Assembly (NCBI GenBank): GCA_018667855.1
Contig: JABIRL010000350.1
Coordinates: 1-57,832 of the forward strand
Reading direction: 5' to 3'
Source: Rhodospirillaceae bacterium
Lineage (GTDB): Bacteria; Pseudomonadota; Alphaproteobacteria; GCA-2731375
DNA length: 57,832 bases
Shown here: in pieces, positions 26,625 to 35,232 of the stretch
Position numbering within the stretch: the first letter of the stretch is position 1
Layout of the letters: each line of letters starts with the position of its first letter
Notes under the pieces: generated by a model
Databases searched by the model: none
The model's input: only the letters and a program-made list of their open reading frames with translations
What the model was told of the DNA's origin: nothing
Program-made: the position numbers and the translations under genes

Positions 26625-27590
26625 TTATTTGGCGCGTCGCAGGGTAATCAGCGCTATTTCCGGCGGGCAATGGAAACGAATTGGGATGCTGCTGACGCCG
26701 GCGCCGTTGGAGGTGTAGCCAATCATATCGTCCTGCCGCCACAAACCGTGGCTAAAGGCGCGGCAGCGGAACAGATGGCTGACGACGGGATGCCCGCCCG
26801 GCAGGCAGATCTGACCACCATGGGTATGACCGCAAAGATAAAGGTCGATGCCGGCCTCCGCCGCCAGATCGGCCACTTCCGCCGAATGTACGGCGGCGAT
26901 GCGGCACCCTTGATGGGACGCTTGCAGTGCGGCAAGCGCCGCGTCGGTATAGAAAGTATGCACATCGTCAAGGCCGGTTAAATGCAAGGCGCCGCCCGGC
27001 CGGGTCATGGTCACCGTGCGGTTGAGCAGAACCGTCAGGCCCATGTCTTCCAGGATCGGTACTGCGGCCGCGGGATCATGATTGCCAAGCAAGGCATAGG
27101 CGCCGTCCCGGATGTCGATGGCCTTGATCACGGGTTGCAGCAGCGCCAAACCGGCTTCGGGCGGTGCCTTGTGGCTGTCGCGATAGTCCCCGGTCAGCAG
27201 CAACAGATCGGTGGACACACCCGTTAGCAATGTAGCCATTCTGCCTGACAATTCAGGCAGTAGATCCAGGTGCGAATCGCTGATTTGCACGATGCGATAG
27301 CCGTCAAAACAGGCGGGCAGTCTTGCCAGTTCGACCATTACCTCACGCAGTGAAATATTCAGGGCGTTTGCCCTGCCCGGACTATACAGACCGAGTAGCT
27401 TCAACAGCGGCGGCAGACGTCGGAGTGCCGGGTCGATCTCTCTCCACCAACGGCGGCGGATCGGGCCATCCGGTGTTGTCTTGTAGGGAATTTGCTCCAG
27501 GGCAAGCCGTTTATCGTACCATTGCTTGAACTGGGATTGCGCGATGGCCCTGTGCCTGGGCATGCTCATCGACTTCGCGGCGTCTTCCAT
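26625..27590 (-). CDS. Metallophosphoesterase (soluble, YkuE-like)
   Basis: A 321-residue calcineurin-like phosphoesterase. QISDSHLDLL, TGDYRDSH, LGNHDPAA, HSAEVADLA and GHTHGGQICLPGG give all five metal-binding motifs. Unlike the relative at 20214-21401 it lacks an N-terminal membrane region. The start is uncertain: ATG at 27590 and a downstream ATG (MSMPRH) are both possible and neither has a clear ribosome site. Substrate unknown; UDP-sugar-lipid or cyclic nucleotide phosphodiesterases are the nearest classes. Confidence 0.83.
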   Translation of the reverse strand: MEDAAKSMSMPRHRAIAQSQFKQWYDKRLALEQIPYKTTPDGPIRRRWWREIDPALRRLPPLLKLLGLYSPGRANALNISLREVMVELARLPACFDGYRIVQISDSHLDLLPELSGRMATLLTGVSTDLLLLTGDYRDSHKAPPEAGLALLQPVIKAIDIRDGAYALLGNHDPAAAVPILEDMGLTVLLNRTVTMTRPGGALHLTGLDDVHTFYTDAALAALQASHQGCRIAAVHSAEVADLAAEAGIDLYLCGHTHGGQICLPGGHPVVSHLFRCRAFSHGLWRQDDMIGYTSNGAGVSSIPIRFHCPPEIALITLRRAK

Positions 27591-27627
27591 CACGGACCAT
27601 CGGTTTCGAGGCCGCTTTGATCGACCT

Positions 27628-28908
27628 CTAGTTCGGCAGTTTTGCCTCGGTGATTATGGCACCTTGCAGGCGGGCGCCGTCAATGGATGCGTTTGACAGA
27701 TCGGCACCGCGCAAATTGGCGCCGTTGAAATTACTGTTCGACAAATTGGCTCCACGCAGGATGGTTGCGGTCAAATTACTGCGGCTCAAATTGGCCTCGG
27801 ACAGGTTGGCTGGCCAGGCCCGGCCGGTGGAGTTGCCGTCGCGGTCCTTAATATCAGCGGCGGAAATATCCGCTTCCTGCAGACTGGCATCGGTCAGATC
27901 GGCGCCGGAGAGATTGATGCCGGTCATCTCCGCCTTGTCCAACTTGCCCTTATAGATGTTGGTGCCGGACAGATCCGCCATGTTCAGGGCCGAACCCATG
28001 AAGCGGGCCCCGGTCAGCGATGCCCCAATCATCGAGGCGCCGGATAGATTGATACCGGAAAAATCCACGTTGTCCAATTCGGCCCCGTCCAGAACCGCGC
28101 GCTTGCCCTTGGCGCCGAAACTGGCCATCCATTTTTCGTGGTCGCGGATGGTATCGCGCAGGTCGTCGGGCAGACTATCGACGGAAATAACGATTTCAGC
28201 GCCGGTCAAATCGGCGCCGGACAGATCAACCCCTTCCATGGAGGTGTTGGACAGCTTCACGCCGCGCATATTAGTGTCCTTGACGATAACGCCGGTCAGT
28301 TTGGCGGAGCCAAGGTTGGCGCCTTCCAGGCTGGCACCGCTCAAATCAGCGCCGCTCAGATCGGCGCCGTCCAGCATGGCGCCGCTCAGATCAGCATCCG
28401 TCAAAACCGCATTCGTCAGGATGGCGCCAGATAGGTCTGTTTGCGCCAGAACAGAACTGGCCAGGCGAGCACCGGACAAGTTGGCGCCTTTCAGTGAACC
28501 TCGCTCCATTTCCAGGTTGCTGGTTTCCGCGTTGACGACCATGGTGCCGCCTTCCTGGGCCGCGGTCATCAGCGTGCCGTCGCGCAAATCCGCGCCGAAC
28601 AAATTAGCATCCGTCAGATCGGCGCCACCCAGTTGGGTGCCGCGCAGGTCACAGTTGGATAGATCGGCGCCGCTTAGGTTTGAATTTCGCAAATCGGCGG
28701 CAAATAGGTCCGCTTTATGGAAATTCACGCCGGTCAGTTTAGATTCGGACAATTGCGCACCGGTCAGTTTGGCCTGGGTCAGATCCGCCCCACCGAAATC
28801 CATGCCTTCCAGTTCCTGCAACGAGAAGTCGGCTCTTGCCCCGCCTGGCTGATCTTTCAGCCAGCGGCTGTGCCGCGCCAGAGTGAGTTGAATTTCCTGT
28901 GTAATCAT
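27628..28908 (-). CDS. Two-domain pentapeptide repeat protein
   Basis: A 426-residue protein made almost entirely of A(D/N)LxG-type pentapeptide repeats, which fold as right-handed quadrilateral beta-helices. Two similar caps start two helices: H13-x2-W16 followed by GGARADFS, and H257-x2-W260 followed by GKRAVLDGAEL. This suggests internal duplication. A short insert near 355-370 (KDRDGNSTGRAWP) interrupts the second helix. The ATG at 28908 is chosen by family fit; a start at 28965 adds 19 unlike residues. No signal peptide. Role unknown; DNA-mimic gyrase protection is known for some but not indicated here. Confidence 0.85.
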   Translation of the reverse strand: MITQEIQLTLARHSRWLKDQPGGARADFSLQELEGMDFGGADLTQAKLTGAQLSESKLTGVNFHKADLFAADLRNSNLSGADLSNCDLRGTQLGGADLTDANLFGADLRDGTLMTAAQEGGTMVVNAETSNLEMERGSLKGANLSGARLASSVLAQTDLSGAILTNAVLTDADLSGAMLDGADLSGADLSGASLEGANLGSAKLTGVIVKDTNMRGVKLSNTSMEGVDLSGADLTGAEIVISVDSLPDDLRDTIRDHEKWMASFGAKGKRAVLDGAELDNVDFSGINLSGASMIGASLTGARFMGSALNMADLSGTNIYKGKLDKAEMTGINLSGADLTDASLQEADISAADIKDRDGNSTGRAWPANLSEANLSRSNLTATILRGANLSNSNFNGANLRGADLSNASIDGARLQGAIITEAKLPN

Positions 28909-29002
28909 GTGCAATCCGAACAAAATTGGCGCCCTCACGCCATAATGGCCAGTTGAGGTAAACATTACCTTAAGACAGCGCCCGGAAGAGAGCCCGGATC
29001 AA

Positions 29003-30049
29003 CTAATGTTTGTTGGATTTCCAACCCATGGCGCGGAAAAATATCGGCGCCAGGGTAACAATCAGCAAGATCCTGACCAAGTGCATGGTGGCGACAAAGG
29101 CGGTATCCACATCCAGCGCCAGGGCGATCAGGCTCATTTCCGCCAGACCGCCGGGGGACAGCGCCAGCAACAGGGCATACATGGGCAGGCCGAGGAGGGG
29201 CGCAACCACATAGGCGAAGGCAACCGCCATGGCCAGCATGCTTAGGGCAGAAATTACGCCCAAGATTATCGGTTTGGCCGTTTTGCGTAGATCCAGGCCG
29301 ACGAATCGCGCGCCGATGGCTGATCCGATTACCACCTGTGCCACGGCGATCAGTTCGGCTGGCGGGCGACCGTCCACGAAGCCGGCCAGATAGGCGGCGG
29401 CGGAGACCACCATGGGGATAAAAACCTGACTGCCCGGCATGGGCAGTTTTTGGCCAAGAATGTAGCCCACCACGGCGCAGGCGGCCAAAATGGCCAATTC
29501 GCTGCCTTCCGCCGCGGGCCGCCCAGCCAGCACACGGGCAGTGTTGGGAATATCCAGATCCGCCATGCCCGCCAGGAACAGCGGCAGAAGGAATACAACA
29601 ACAAAGATCCGCGTGGCATGGATCAAGGCAATGGTGCGCGGATCGCCGCCCGATTGTTCGCCGACTATTGTCATTTCGCCCAAACCACCGGGGGTGCCGG
29701 AGAAATAGGCGGTCGCCCGGTCCATGCCGCCGATCCGCATCAGGAAAAACACCGCGACCCCTGTCATCATCGTGACAAAGATGGCGACGGTGACGGCGCC
29801 GGCACTCCAATATTGCAGTTGCTGCAATATTTGCGGCGTAAAAGCACTGCCCAACAACGTCCCCAGAACCGCCGTCATGGAAAGGCGCAAGGGCATATGC
29901 AACGCCACCGGCGCCCCGGCAAGGGCCGCGATGGTGGTGATCGTCATGCTGCCCAGCATCCAGGCCAGGGGCAGGTTGAAATAATAGAATACCGCGCCGC
30001 CAACGGCGCCCAGCGCGATGGAGAACCCTAACCGAAAGACCTGCCCCAT
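29003..30049 (-). CDS. AbrB family membrane protein (putative transporter)
   Basis: A 348-residue integral membrane protein with about ten hydrophobic segments in two similar halves, typical of the AbrB/YdjB-like family. These proteins are often named ammonia monooxygenase or AbrB regulator but look like transporters. LPLAWMLGSM and GGLGEMT, repeated in altered form as GGLAEMS late in the protein, are family motifs. It is the last gene of the leftward nadK-M81-PLP-deacylase operon (15 bases after the deacylase) and may export or import the operon's substrate. Confidence 0.82.
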   Translation of the reverse strand: MGQVFRLGFSIALGAVGGAVFYYFNLPLAWMLGSMTITTIAALAGAPVALHMPLRLSMTAVLGTLLGSAFTPQILQQLQYWSAGAVTVAIFVTMMTGVAVFFLMRIGGMDRATAYFSGTPGGLGEMTIVGEQSGGDPRTIALIHATRIFVVVFLLPLFLAGMADLDIPNTARVLAGRPAAEGSELAILAACAVVGYILGQKLPMPGSQVFIPMVVSAAAYLAGFVDGRPPAELIAVAQVVIGSAIGARFVGLDLRKTAKPIILGVISALSMLAMAVAFAYVVAPLLGLPMYALLLALSPGGLAEMSLIALALDVDTAFVATMHLVRILLIVTLAPIFFRAMGWKSNKH

Positions 30050-30064
30050 GCGCCGTCGCGCCGC

Positions 30065-31009
30065 CTAATCGATGAAGCGGCCCAGTCGAACCGCCGTCTG
30101 GCCCGAACGCGGACGGTGCGTGGGCATAATCAGAACGCAATCGTCGTGGGGTGTCACGACCGGTTGGGGTCCGTCGTGGCCGATCACCGTGCCGGCTTGG
30201 GCGATTACCTCCAGGCCAGTGTAATCTTCCGCGAAACCGAAGGAATCCGTTTGTATGGTGACAGGGCCGACCACTTCGATCATGCGCTGGGAGGATGGCG
30301 TGGCGACCAAATATGGTGAGGCGATGTCTTTTTCAACCAAGCCGAGCGCATCGAGAAAATGAAAGGCTGCCTCGATTGCGACCTGACCTGTTGCCGCGGC
30401 CCAATGTTGCCCGCATTCAATTAAAAGGGCGGTTTGTTCCGCATCGACTGGCACAAAACGACCGTAATCGCGCATGCGTGGCCCGGCGGCGTGGCCGGGA
30501 TCGGCGACCACGTGCTCGGGGACGCCCATGGCAAAGGCCAGGCGCCGGCCCTTGGGCGCGGTGCCGCATAGCATCAACGGCGGGCAGGGTAGGTGCATGG
30601 AGTGCAGATCAAGCAGATAATCCGCCTCCGCCACCACCCGCCGGATTTCCCGGGCCCGTGTTAACTCAACCGATTGCCGGGGGCCATCAAGGATTTCGTC
30701 GGACCACAGTCGGTTGAAATCTTCATCCACGAAGCGGGAGGCACCGGGGTTATCGGCATCAAAAGACTGATAGGCGGCGACATTGGCAAAGCTCAGGGTC
30801 AAGCTGCCGCGTTGGGGCCTGATATCGTTTTCAAACAGCACCGCCAAGGCGTGGGCGCCGCAGACTTCATTGCCGTGGGTCAGCGCATTGATCAGGACAT
30901 TGGGGCCTGGCTGGCCGCTGTTGAAACGGTGGATATAGTCAATGCCCGTATTGCCGTTGCGATAGGCTTCAATATCTATGGGTAATAGTTCCAGCGCGGG
31001 ATCGCTCAT
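30065..31009 (-). CDS. Succinylglutamate desuccinylase/aspartoacylase family zinc deacylase
   Basis: A 314-residue M14-like zinc carboxypeptidase-fold enzyme. Zinc ligands are H45 and E48 (THGNE) with H136 (DLHSM); DEDFNRLW (95-102) and the IECG segment with the likely catalytic Glu are present. Such enzymes release N-acyl groups from amino acids (N-acetylaspartate, N-succinylglutamate). Its ATG overlaps the stop of the PLP enzyme gene in ATGA, so the two are translationally coupled. No arginine-succinyltransferase genes are nearby, so the classical AST pathway is unlikely. Confidence 0.83.
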   Translation of the reverse strand: MSDPALELLPIDIEAYRNGNTGIDYIHRFNSGQPGPNVLINALTHGNEVCGAHALAVLFENDIRPQRGSLTLSFANVAAYQSFDADNPGASRFVDEDFNRLWSDEILDGPRQSVELTRAREIRRVVAEADYLLDLHSMHLPCPPLMLCGTAPKGRRLAFAMGVPEHVVADPGHAAGPRMRDYGRFVPVDAEQTALLIECGQHWAAATGQVAIEAAFHFLDALGLVEKDIASPYLVATPSSQRMIEVVGPVTIQTDSFGFAEDYTGLEVIAQAGTVIGHDGPQPVVTPHDDCVLIMPTHRPRSGQTAVRLGRFID

Positions 31010-32235
31010 GCCATGGCTCCGTAATCAATGGGAGCATGGCGGTCCAGGGGAATACCGGCGCCGGGCATGGGATATTTCAGGCCTGTCGCGCAATTGAACA
31101 AAATAGAACGATCATTCTTGCTAATCCGGCCGTCCCGCACGGCCATTTTCCAGGCCGCGTACGTCGCCGCACCTTCCGGGCAAAGCAACATTCCGCCTTC
31201 CTTGGCCATTTCATCCCGCGCCGCGAAAATGGTTTCGTCATCAATGGCGATCGCAAAACCGCCCGATTGGCGCACCGCCCGCAATATCAGGAAATCGCCC
31301 ACTGCCGCGGGCACCCGAATACCGGCGGCCTGGGTGTGGGCGTCGGGCCACAAATCGGCATGTTCCACGCCGTCCTCGAAAGCCTTCACGATGGGCGCGC
31401 AACCAGCGGCTTGCACCGCGATCATCTTGGGCCGTTCCGAGCCAATCCAGCCAATCGCTTCCAATTCATCAAAGGCCTTCCACATGCCGATCAACCCGGT
31501 CCCGCCACCGGTTGGGTAAAAAATCGCATCGGGCAGTTGCCAGCCGCATTGTTCGGCCAATTCCAGGCCCATGGTTTTCTTACCCTCGATCCGATAGGGC
31601 TCTTTCAGGGTCGAAAGATCGAACCACCCCATGGCCTCCTTGCCCTCGCCAACAATTTTGCCGCAGTCATTGATCAGGCCGTTGACGCAATAGACTTTGG
31701 CGCCCTGCAGGGCGATTTCCCGGACGTTGGTTTCCGGCGTGTCGTCGGGGCAAAAAACAAAGGCCTCGATCCCCGCCTGGCGGCAATAGGCGGCCATGGC
31801 CGCGCCGGCGTTGCCGTTGGTGGGCATGGCCATGCGCTTGATGCCCAGTTCCTTGGCCATGGATACGGCGAGGCATAGGCCCCTGGCCTTGAACGAACCG
31901 GTGGGGAGCCGCCCTTCATCCTTGATCCACAGATCACCGTCCACCCCGGGCGCGGGCAGCATAGGGGTCATGCATTCACCCAGGCTGAGAATGTTTTCAG
32001 TGTTTCGGACTGGCAGAAATTCCCGATAGCGCCACATATCCGGCGGCCGGGCGGCCAGGGTTTCCTTGCTCAGGCTTCTACCCAGGCTCGGCAAGTCATA
32101 GCGTACCAGGAACGGGCGCCCCACCGAAGACAGGCCGTGCAGCTGATCGCTGGGTACCTGTTCGCCGCTCAGGCCGCATTCAAGGTGGCTGACGAAAGTC
32201 GGCCGTTGTTCCGTGATATTTTGCCAGCATTGCAT
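31006..32235 (-). CDS. Threonine synthase-like PLP-dependent enzyme
   Basis: A 409-residue fold-type II PLP enzyme. The PLP lysine is K116 in PTGSFKARG; TNGNAGAA is the substrate loop and PTGGGTGLIG the phosphate-binding loop. A zinc-ribbon-like Cys pair near the N-terminus is incomplete. The ATG at 32235 follows GGAG by 9-12 bases and lies just after the M81 stop; in-frame ATGs further up overlap that gene. It may be a threonine synthase, a diaminopropionate or threonine ammonia-lyase-like enzyme. The operon context with peptidase and deacylase favours an amino acid catabolic role. Confidence 0.75.
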   Translation of the reverse strand: MQCWQNITEQRPTFVSHLECGLSGEQVPSDQLHGLSSVGRPFLVRYDLPSLGRSLSKETLAARPPDMWRYREFLPVRNTENILSLGECMTPMLPAPGVDGDLWIKDEGRLPTGSFKARGLCLAVSMAKELGIKRMAMPTNGNAGAAMAAYCRQAGIEAFVFCPDDTPETNVREIALQGAKVYCVNGLINDCGKIVGEGKEAMGWFDLSTLKEPYRIEGKKTMGLELAEQCGWQLPDAIFYPTGGGTGLIGMWKAFDELEAIGWIGSERPKMIAVQAAGCAPIVKAFEDGVEHADLWPDAHTQAAGIRVPAAVGDFLILRAVRQSGGFAIAIDDETIFAARDEMAKEGGMLLCPEGAATYAAWKMAVRDGRISKNDRSILFNCATGLKYPMPGAGIPLDRHAPIDYGAMA

Positions 32236-32239
32236 GGCA

Positions 32240-33778
32240 TCAGACTCCATTCTCTGTACCGTCGCCCCCGCTGTCGTTCCCGCCATCTTCCTCGCCGTCG
32301 TCCCCACCGTCATACATGGTTATGGGATAGACGCCCGGCGGAACATTGCGGTATGGCAGGCCGATCAGGTCGGCGGGGCCCCAATCGGGGGTTTCGACGA
32401 TCAGAATGGCGCCGGCGATTGGCTCGTAGGCGGCCCGGAAGTGGGTCTTTGACCGCAGCGCAATGATATCGAATTCTTCGATATCAAGGCCACATTGCGT
32501 GAATGGATCCGTATCCACCGCCGAGACGGAATGTGTGGTCACGATTACGGCGATCCGGCCATTGTCAATCACCGCGCTGAGGCCCAGATCAACCTCTTCG
32601 CCCGTGCGGTAGGGCCCGGTGATGCGATAGCGCAACGGCCCGGTAAATTTCACGAATCCTGAAAACAGTAGCGGCGGACCCGCCATCTCGGATGATTTTC
32701 CGCCCAGGGTGGTCATCAATTGGGCGCCCAACCCGGCGGAGTCAGCGGCCTTTGCCGCGATGGGATCGTGCAAATAAGGTATGGCGACCCGGCCCACGTC
32801 CCGGGCCAGCATGGCCTCCAACAGGTGGGTGGAATCGTTGCCCCGATCCGCATGCTCCAACAGCACCACCGGCCGGCAACCGTCCGTCAGCAGCTCCGCC
32901 GCCTTGTCCAGGGCGGCATAGGGTTCATACAAAGGGGCGGCTTGGTAAAGCTCTTCCCGCGCCTCGACCAGCCGGGAGGAAAGGCGCTCGGCGGTGCGGA
33001 TCGCCAGGGCCTCATCGCCATCCGCGATGGCCACCACGGTGGCGCCGATCTCGGGCACGTCGGCATAGGCAAATCCCGTGAACAGCGTGACATCCAGAAT
33101 GCCGGGCTGGTCCGCCGCCGCCCGCACATCATCCATGATCTCCTTCAAAGGCGAGACGGCGGTCGCCGTGAAAATTGACGGCAGCACCAGGCCGGGCCGG
33201 GCCAGGGCATGGACCGGCTTGATATTCCCCGCCAGACGCCCCAGCAGCAGTTTTGCGGTGCGTTCGCCGGTTTCGGCCATGTCCGTATGGGGGCTGTGGC
33301 GAAAACCGCACAAAATATCGGCCAATGCGGCTTTTTCCGCACCGACGTTGCCATGCAGGTCCATGGCCACGGCAATGGGATAATCGTCGCCGAGGGCTTT
33401 GCGAAGGCGCGCCAGCAAGGCGTGTTCGGGATCCAATTCGCCGCGGCTGACCATGGCGCCATGCAGATGCAGCAATAGGCCGTCGGTCTCATCCCGCCAC
33501 AACGTCGCGCGGGAAACCAATTCGTCCGTCAGGGCCTTGAAAGCTTCTCTTGATACGGGGCCCGATGGTGCACATTCGGCGCAGAGCAGGCCTTCGACGG
33601 CGACGCCGTTGTCTTCACAAACTTTGAGAAATCCGCCAAAAACAGTGTTTGAACCAGCGAACGCCGGGGCAATACCATCGCTTCGCACGGCGCGGCGTTC
33701 GAAATCCGCAAGGGTGGTTTCCTCGGGCAGAAAACTGACGGTCTCGTGCACAAGGCCGCCGATTGCCAGACGTGTCAT
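32240..33778 (-). CDS. M81 family metallopeptidase (MlrC-like), second copy
   Basis: A 512-residue MlrC homologue, clearly diverged from the copy at 2347-3837. The N-terminal motif is HETVSF instead of HETNTF; LLLHLHGAM and VAMDLHGN supply the later metal ligands. The C-terminus ends in an acidic and Gly/Asp-rich tail (DGGDDGEEDGG), not seen in the first copy. GGAGC precedes the ATG. It lies 31 bases after NAD kinase and overlaps the start region of the PLP enzyme gene. Probably hydrolyses a small peptide or amide. Confidence 0.85.
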   Translation of the reverse strand: MTRLAIGGLVHETVSFLPEETTLADFERRAVRSDGIAPAFAGSNTVFGGFLKVCEDNGVAVEGLLCAECAPSGPVSREAFKALTDELVSRATLWRDETDGLLLHLHGAMVSRGELDPEHALLARLRKALGDDYPIAVAMDLHGNVGAEKAALADILCGFRHSPHTDMAETGERTAKLLLGRLAGNIKPVHALARPGLVLPSIFTATAVSPLKEIMDDVRAAADQPGILDVTLFTGFAYADVPEIGATVVAIADGDEALAIRTAERLSSRLVEAREELYQAAPLYEPYAALDKAAELLTDGCRPVVLLEHADRGNDSTHLLEAMLARDVGRVAIPYLHDPIAAKAADSAGLGAQLMTTLGGKSSEMAGPPLLFSGFVKFTGPLRYRITGPYRTGEEVDLGLSAVIDNGRIAVIVTTHSVSAVDTDPFTQCGLDIEEFDIIALRSKTHFRAAYEPIAGAILIVETPDWGPADLIGLPYRNVPPGVYPITMYDGGDDGEEDGGNDSGGDGTENGV

Positions 33779-33809
33779 GATTGCTCCATAGGCATGCTTG
33801 CGTCCGGCC

Positions 33810-34577
33810 TCAAGGAATGAATTGTTCGTTCAGAATGCGTTCTTCCAGATTGTGTTCCGGATCGAACAAAAGGCGCAGCTCGGCTTCGCGGTCCTCTACC
33901 ACGTCGACTTGCACGATGGCACGGAATTCCTGGTTGTCGGCCACCACGGAAACGGGGCGTTTGTCCGCTTCAAGGACTTCGAAATGGACGCGGGCACTGC
34001 CCGGCAACAATGCCCCGCGCCAGCGACGGGGGCGAAAGGCTGAAATTGGGGTCAGGGCCAGAATATCCGCATCCAGGGGAATGATGGAGCCGTGGGCGGA
34101 CAGATTGTAGGCCGTGCTGCCGGCTGGCGTCGCGACCAGCACGCCATCGCAGATCAATTCGTCCAGGCGAACATTGCCGTCTATGGATATTCTGATCTTG
34201 GCGGCCTGGCGGGTTTCCCGGAAGACGGACACTTCATTGATGGCCATGGCCTTGTGTTCGCGGCCCATGGCATCGCGCGCCGTCATGGCCAGGGGATGCA
34301 GTACCGCCAGTTCCGCCGCCGCGATGCGGGCCGGCAAGTCATCCAGCTCGAAACTGTTCATCAGGAAGCCGACGGTGCCCTGGTTCATGCCGTAAATGGG
34401 TACGGACAGTTGTTGTGTTTCATGCAGGACGCTTAGCATGTAGCCATCGCCACCCAAGGCGACAATGACATCCGCTTCCGATGGATCGGCATCGCCGTAC
34501 CGCTCGCGCAATTGCGACAGAGCTGAACCGGCCTGCGGCGTTTCACTCGCCATGAATGTTATCTTGTTGCCGGCCAT
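33810..34577 (-). CDS. nadK: NAD kinase
   Basis: A 255-residue short-type NAD kinase that makes NADP from NAD. GGDG (42-45) carries the catalytic Asp44; [11 protein letters not shown] and the AINEVS motif follow, then [11 protein letters not shown]. The open frame begins with GTG at 34592, but ATG at 34577 with GGTGAG upstream gives the normal family start. It is the first gene of the leftward operon that continues into the M81 peptidase, and divergent from the secreted orphan at 34721. Confidence 0.92.
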   Translation of the reverse strand: MAGNKITFMASETPQAGSALSQLRERYGDADPSEADVIVALGGDGYMLSVLHETQQLSVPIYGMNQGTVGFLMNSFELDDLPARIAAAELAVLHPLAMTARDAMGREHKAMAINEVSVFRETRQAAKIRISIDGNVRLDELICDGVLVATPAGSTAYNLSAHGSIIPLDADILALTPISAFRPRRWRGALLPGSARVHFEVLEADKRPVSVVADNQEFRAIVQVDVVEDREAELRLLFDPEHNLEERILNEQFIP

Positions 34578-34720
34578 TGGCCTACTCACCACCAGTCATA
34601 TCAATCGCTGCTACCCCAATTTGTGCGAATTCCATCAAACATCCCGGAAGACTTTGATTGGCCAAAAGAGAGTCGGGACCACATAATGCCAGATAACAGC
34701 AAATCCAAGGGTAAGAAATT

Positions 34721-35203
34721 ATGCCGCGCTTCGTTTTATTGATGGTTTTCACGTTATCGCTGCTTCCCGCTGGCCTGGCCGCGGCCGCGGGTGGGGAACG
34801 GCATACCGGTTATTACTACCCCGCGATCACTAGCGAGGAAGTGTTCCGTGCCCGGGCGCCGGTCACGGATACCGCCGGCCGGGAAATGCGTGTCGGCTTT
34901 ATTGTCGCCCAGACCAAACAGCAGCAAAAACGCGCCTATCCGCCCCGCTACGCGATTTTCGCCAAGGGGGATGAGGCCGAAAAGATGATCATCGTGGGTT
35001 TGGATGGACACAGTTTCGCCACCCTGTATCGGGCCCGTGGCGTGTTGGCGCAGTTAACCGCATCGGCGCGGGCCAGTGCCTTGTTCCGAAATCTGGCGGT
35101 GGAAGATATCTTCACCTTTTTTGACCTGGCCAGAATGCTTGGTTTCGAGCGGATTACCGTCAGTGATGGCAAGACCTATTCTCACCGTATCGAACTGCGC
35201 TAG
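34721..35203 (+). CDS. Secreted protein of unknown function
   Basis: A 160-residue protein with a clear signal peptide (hydrophobic LLMVFTLSLLPAGLAAA, cleavage near residue 22-24). The mature part begins with HTGYYYP, and contains an AIFAKGDEAEKMIIVGLDG segment and a C-terminal FERITVSDGKTY. I recall similar Rhodospirillales proteins carrying a doubtful molybdopterin-guanine dinucleotide label, but no such domain is visible. AAGGGT precedes the ATG. It stands alone between divergent nadK and a convergent Sel1/ankyrin gene. Confidence 0.65.
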   Translation: MPRFVLLMVFTLSLLPAGLAAAAGGERHTGYYYPAITSEEVFRARAPVTDTAGREMRVGFIVAQTKQQQKRAYPPRYAIFAKGDEAEKMIIVGLDGHSFATLYRARGVLAQLTASARASALFRNLAVEDIFTFFDLARMLGFERITVSDGKTYSHRIELR

Positions 35204-35232
35204 ACGAATTTAAGTTTCGAACGACGCGCCCG

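Noticed and set aside
28965-30140. A 391-codon minus-strand frame overlapping the AbrB gene in another frame
   Set aside because: Arg/Gly/His-rich shadow; the frame at 29003-30049 encodes a proper membrane protein.
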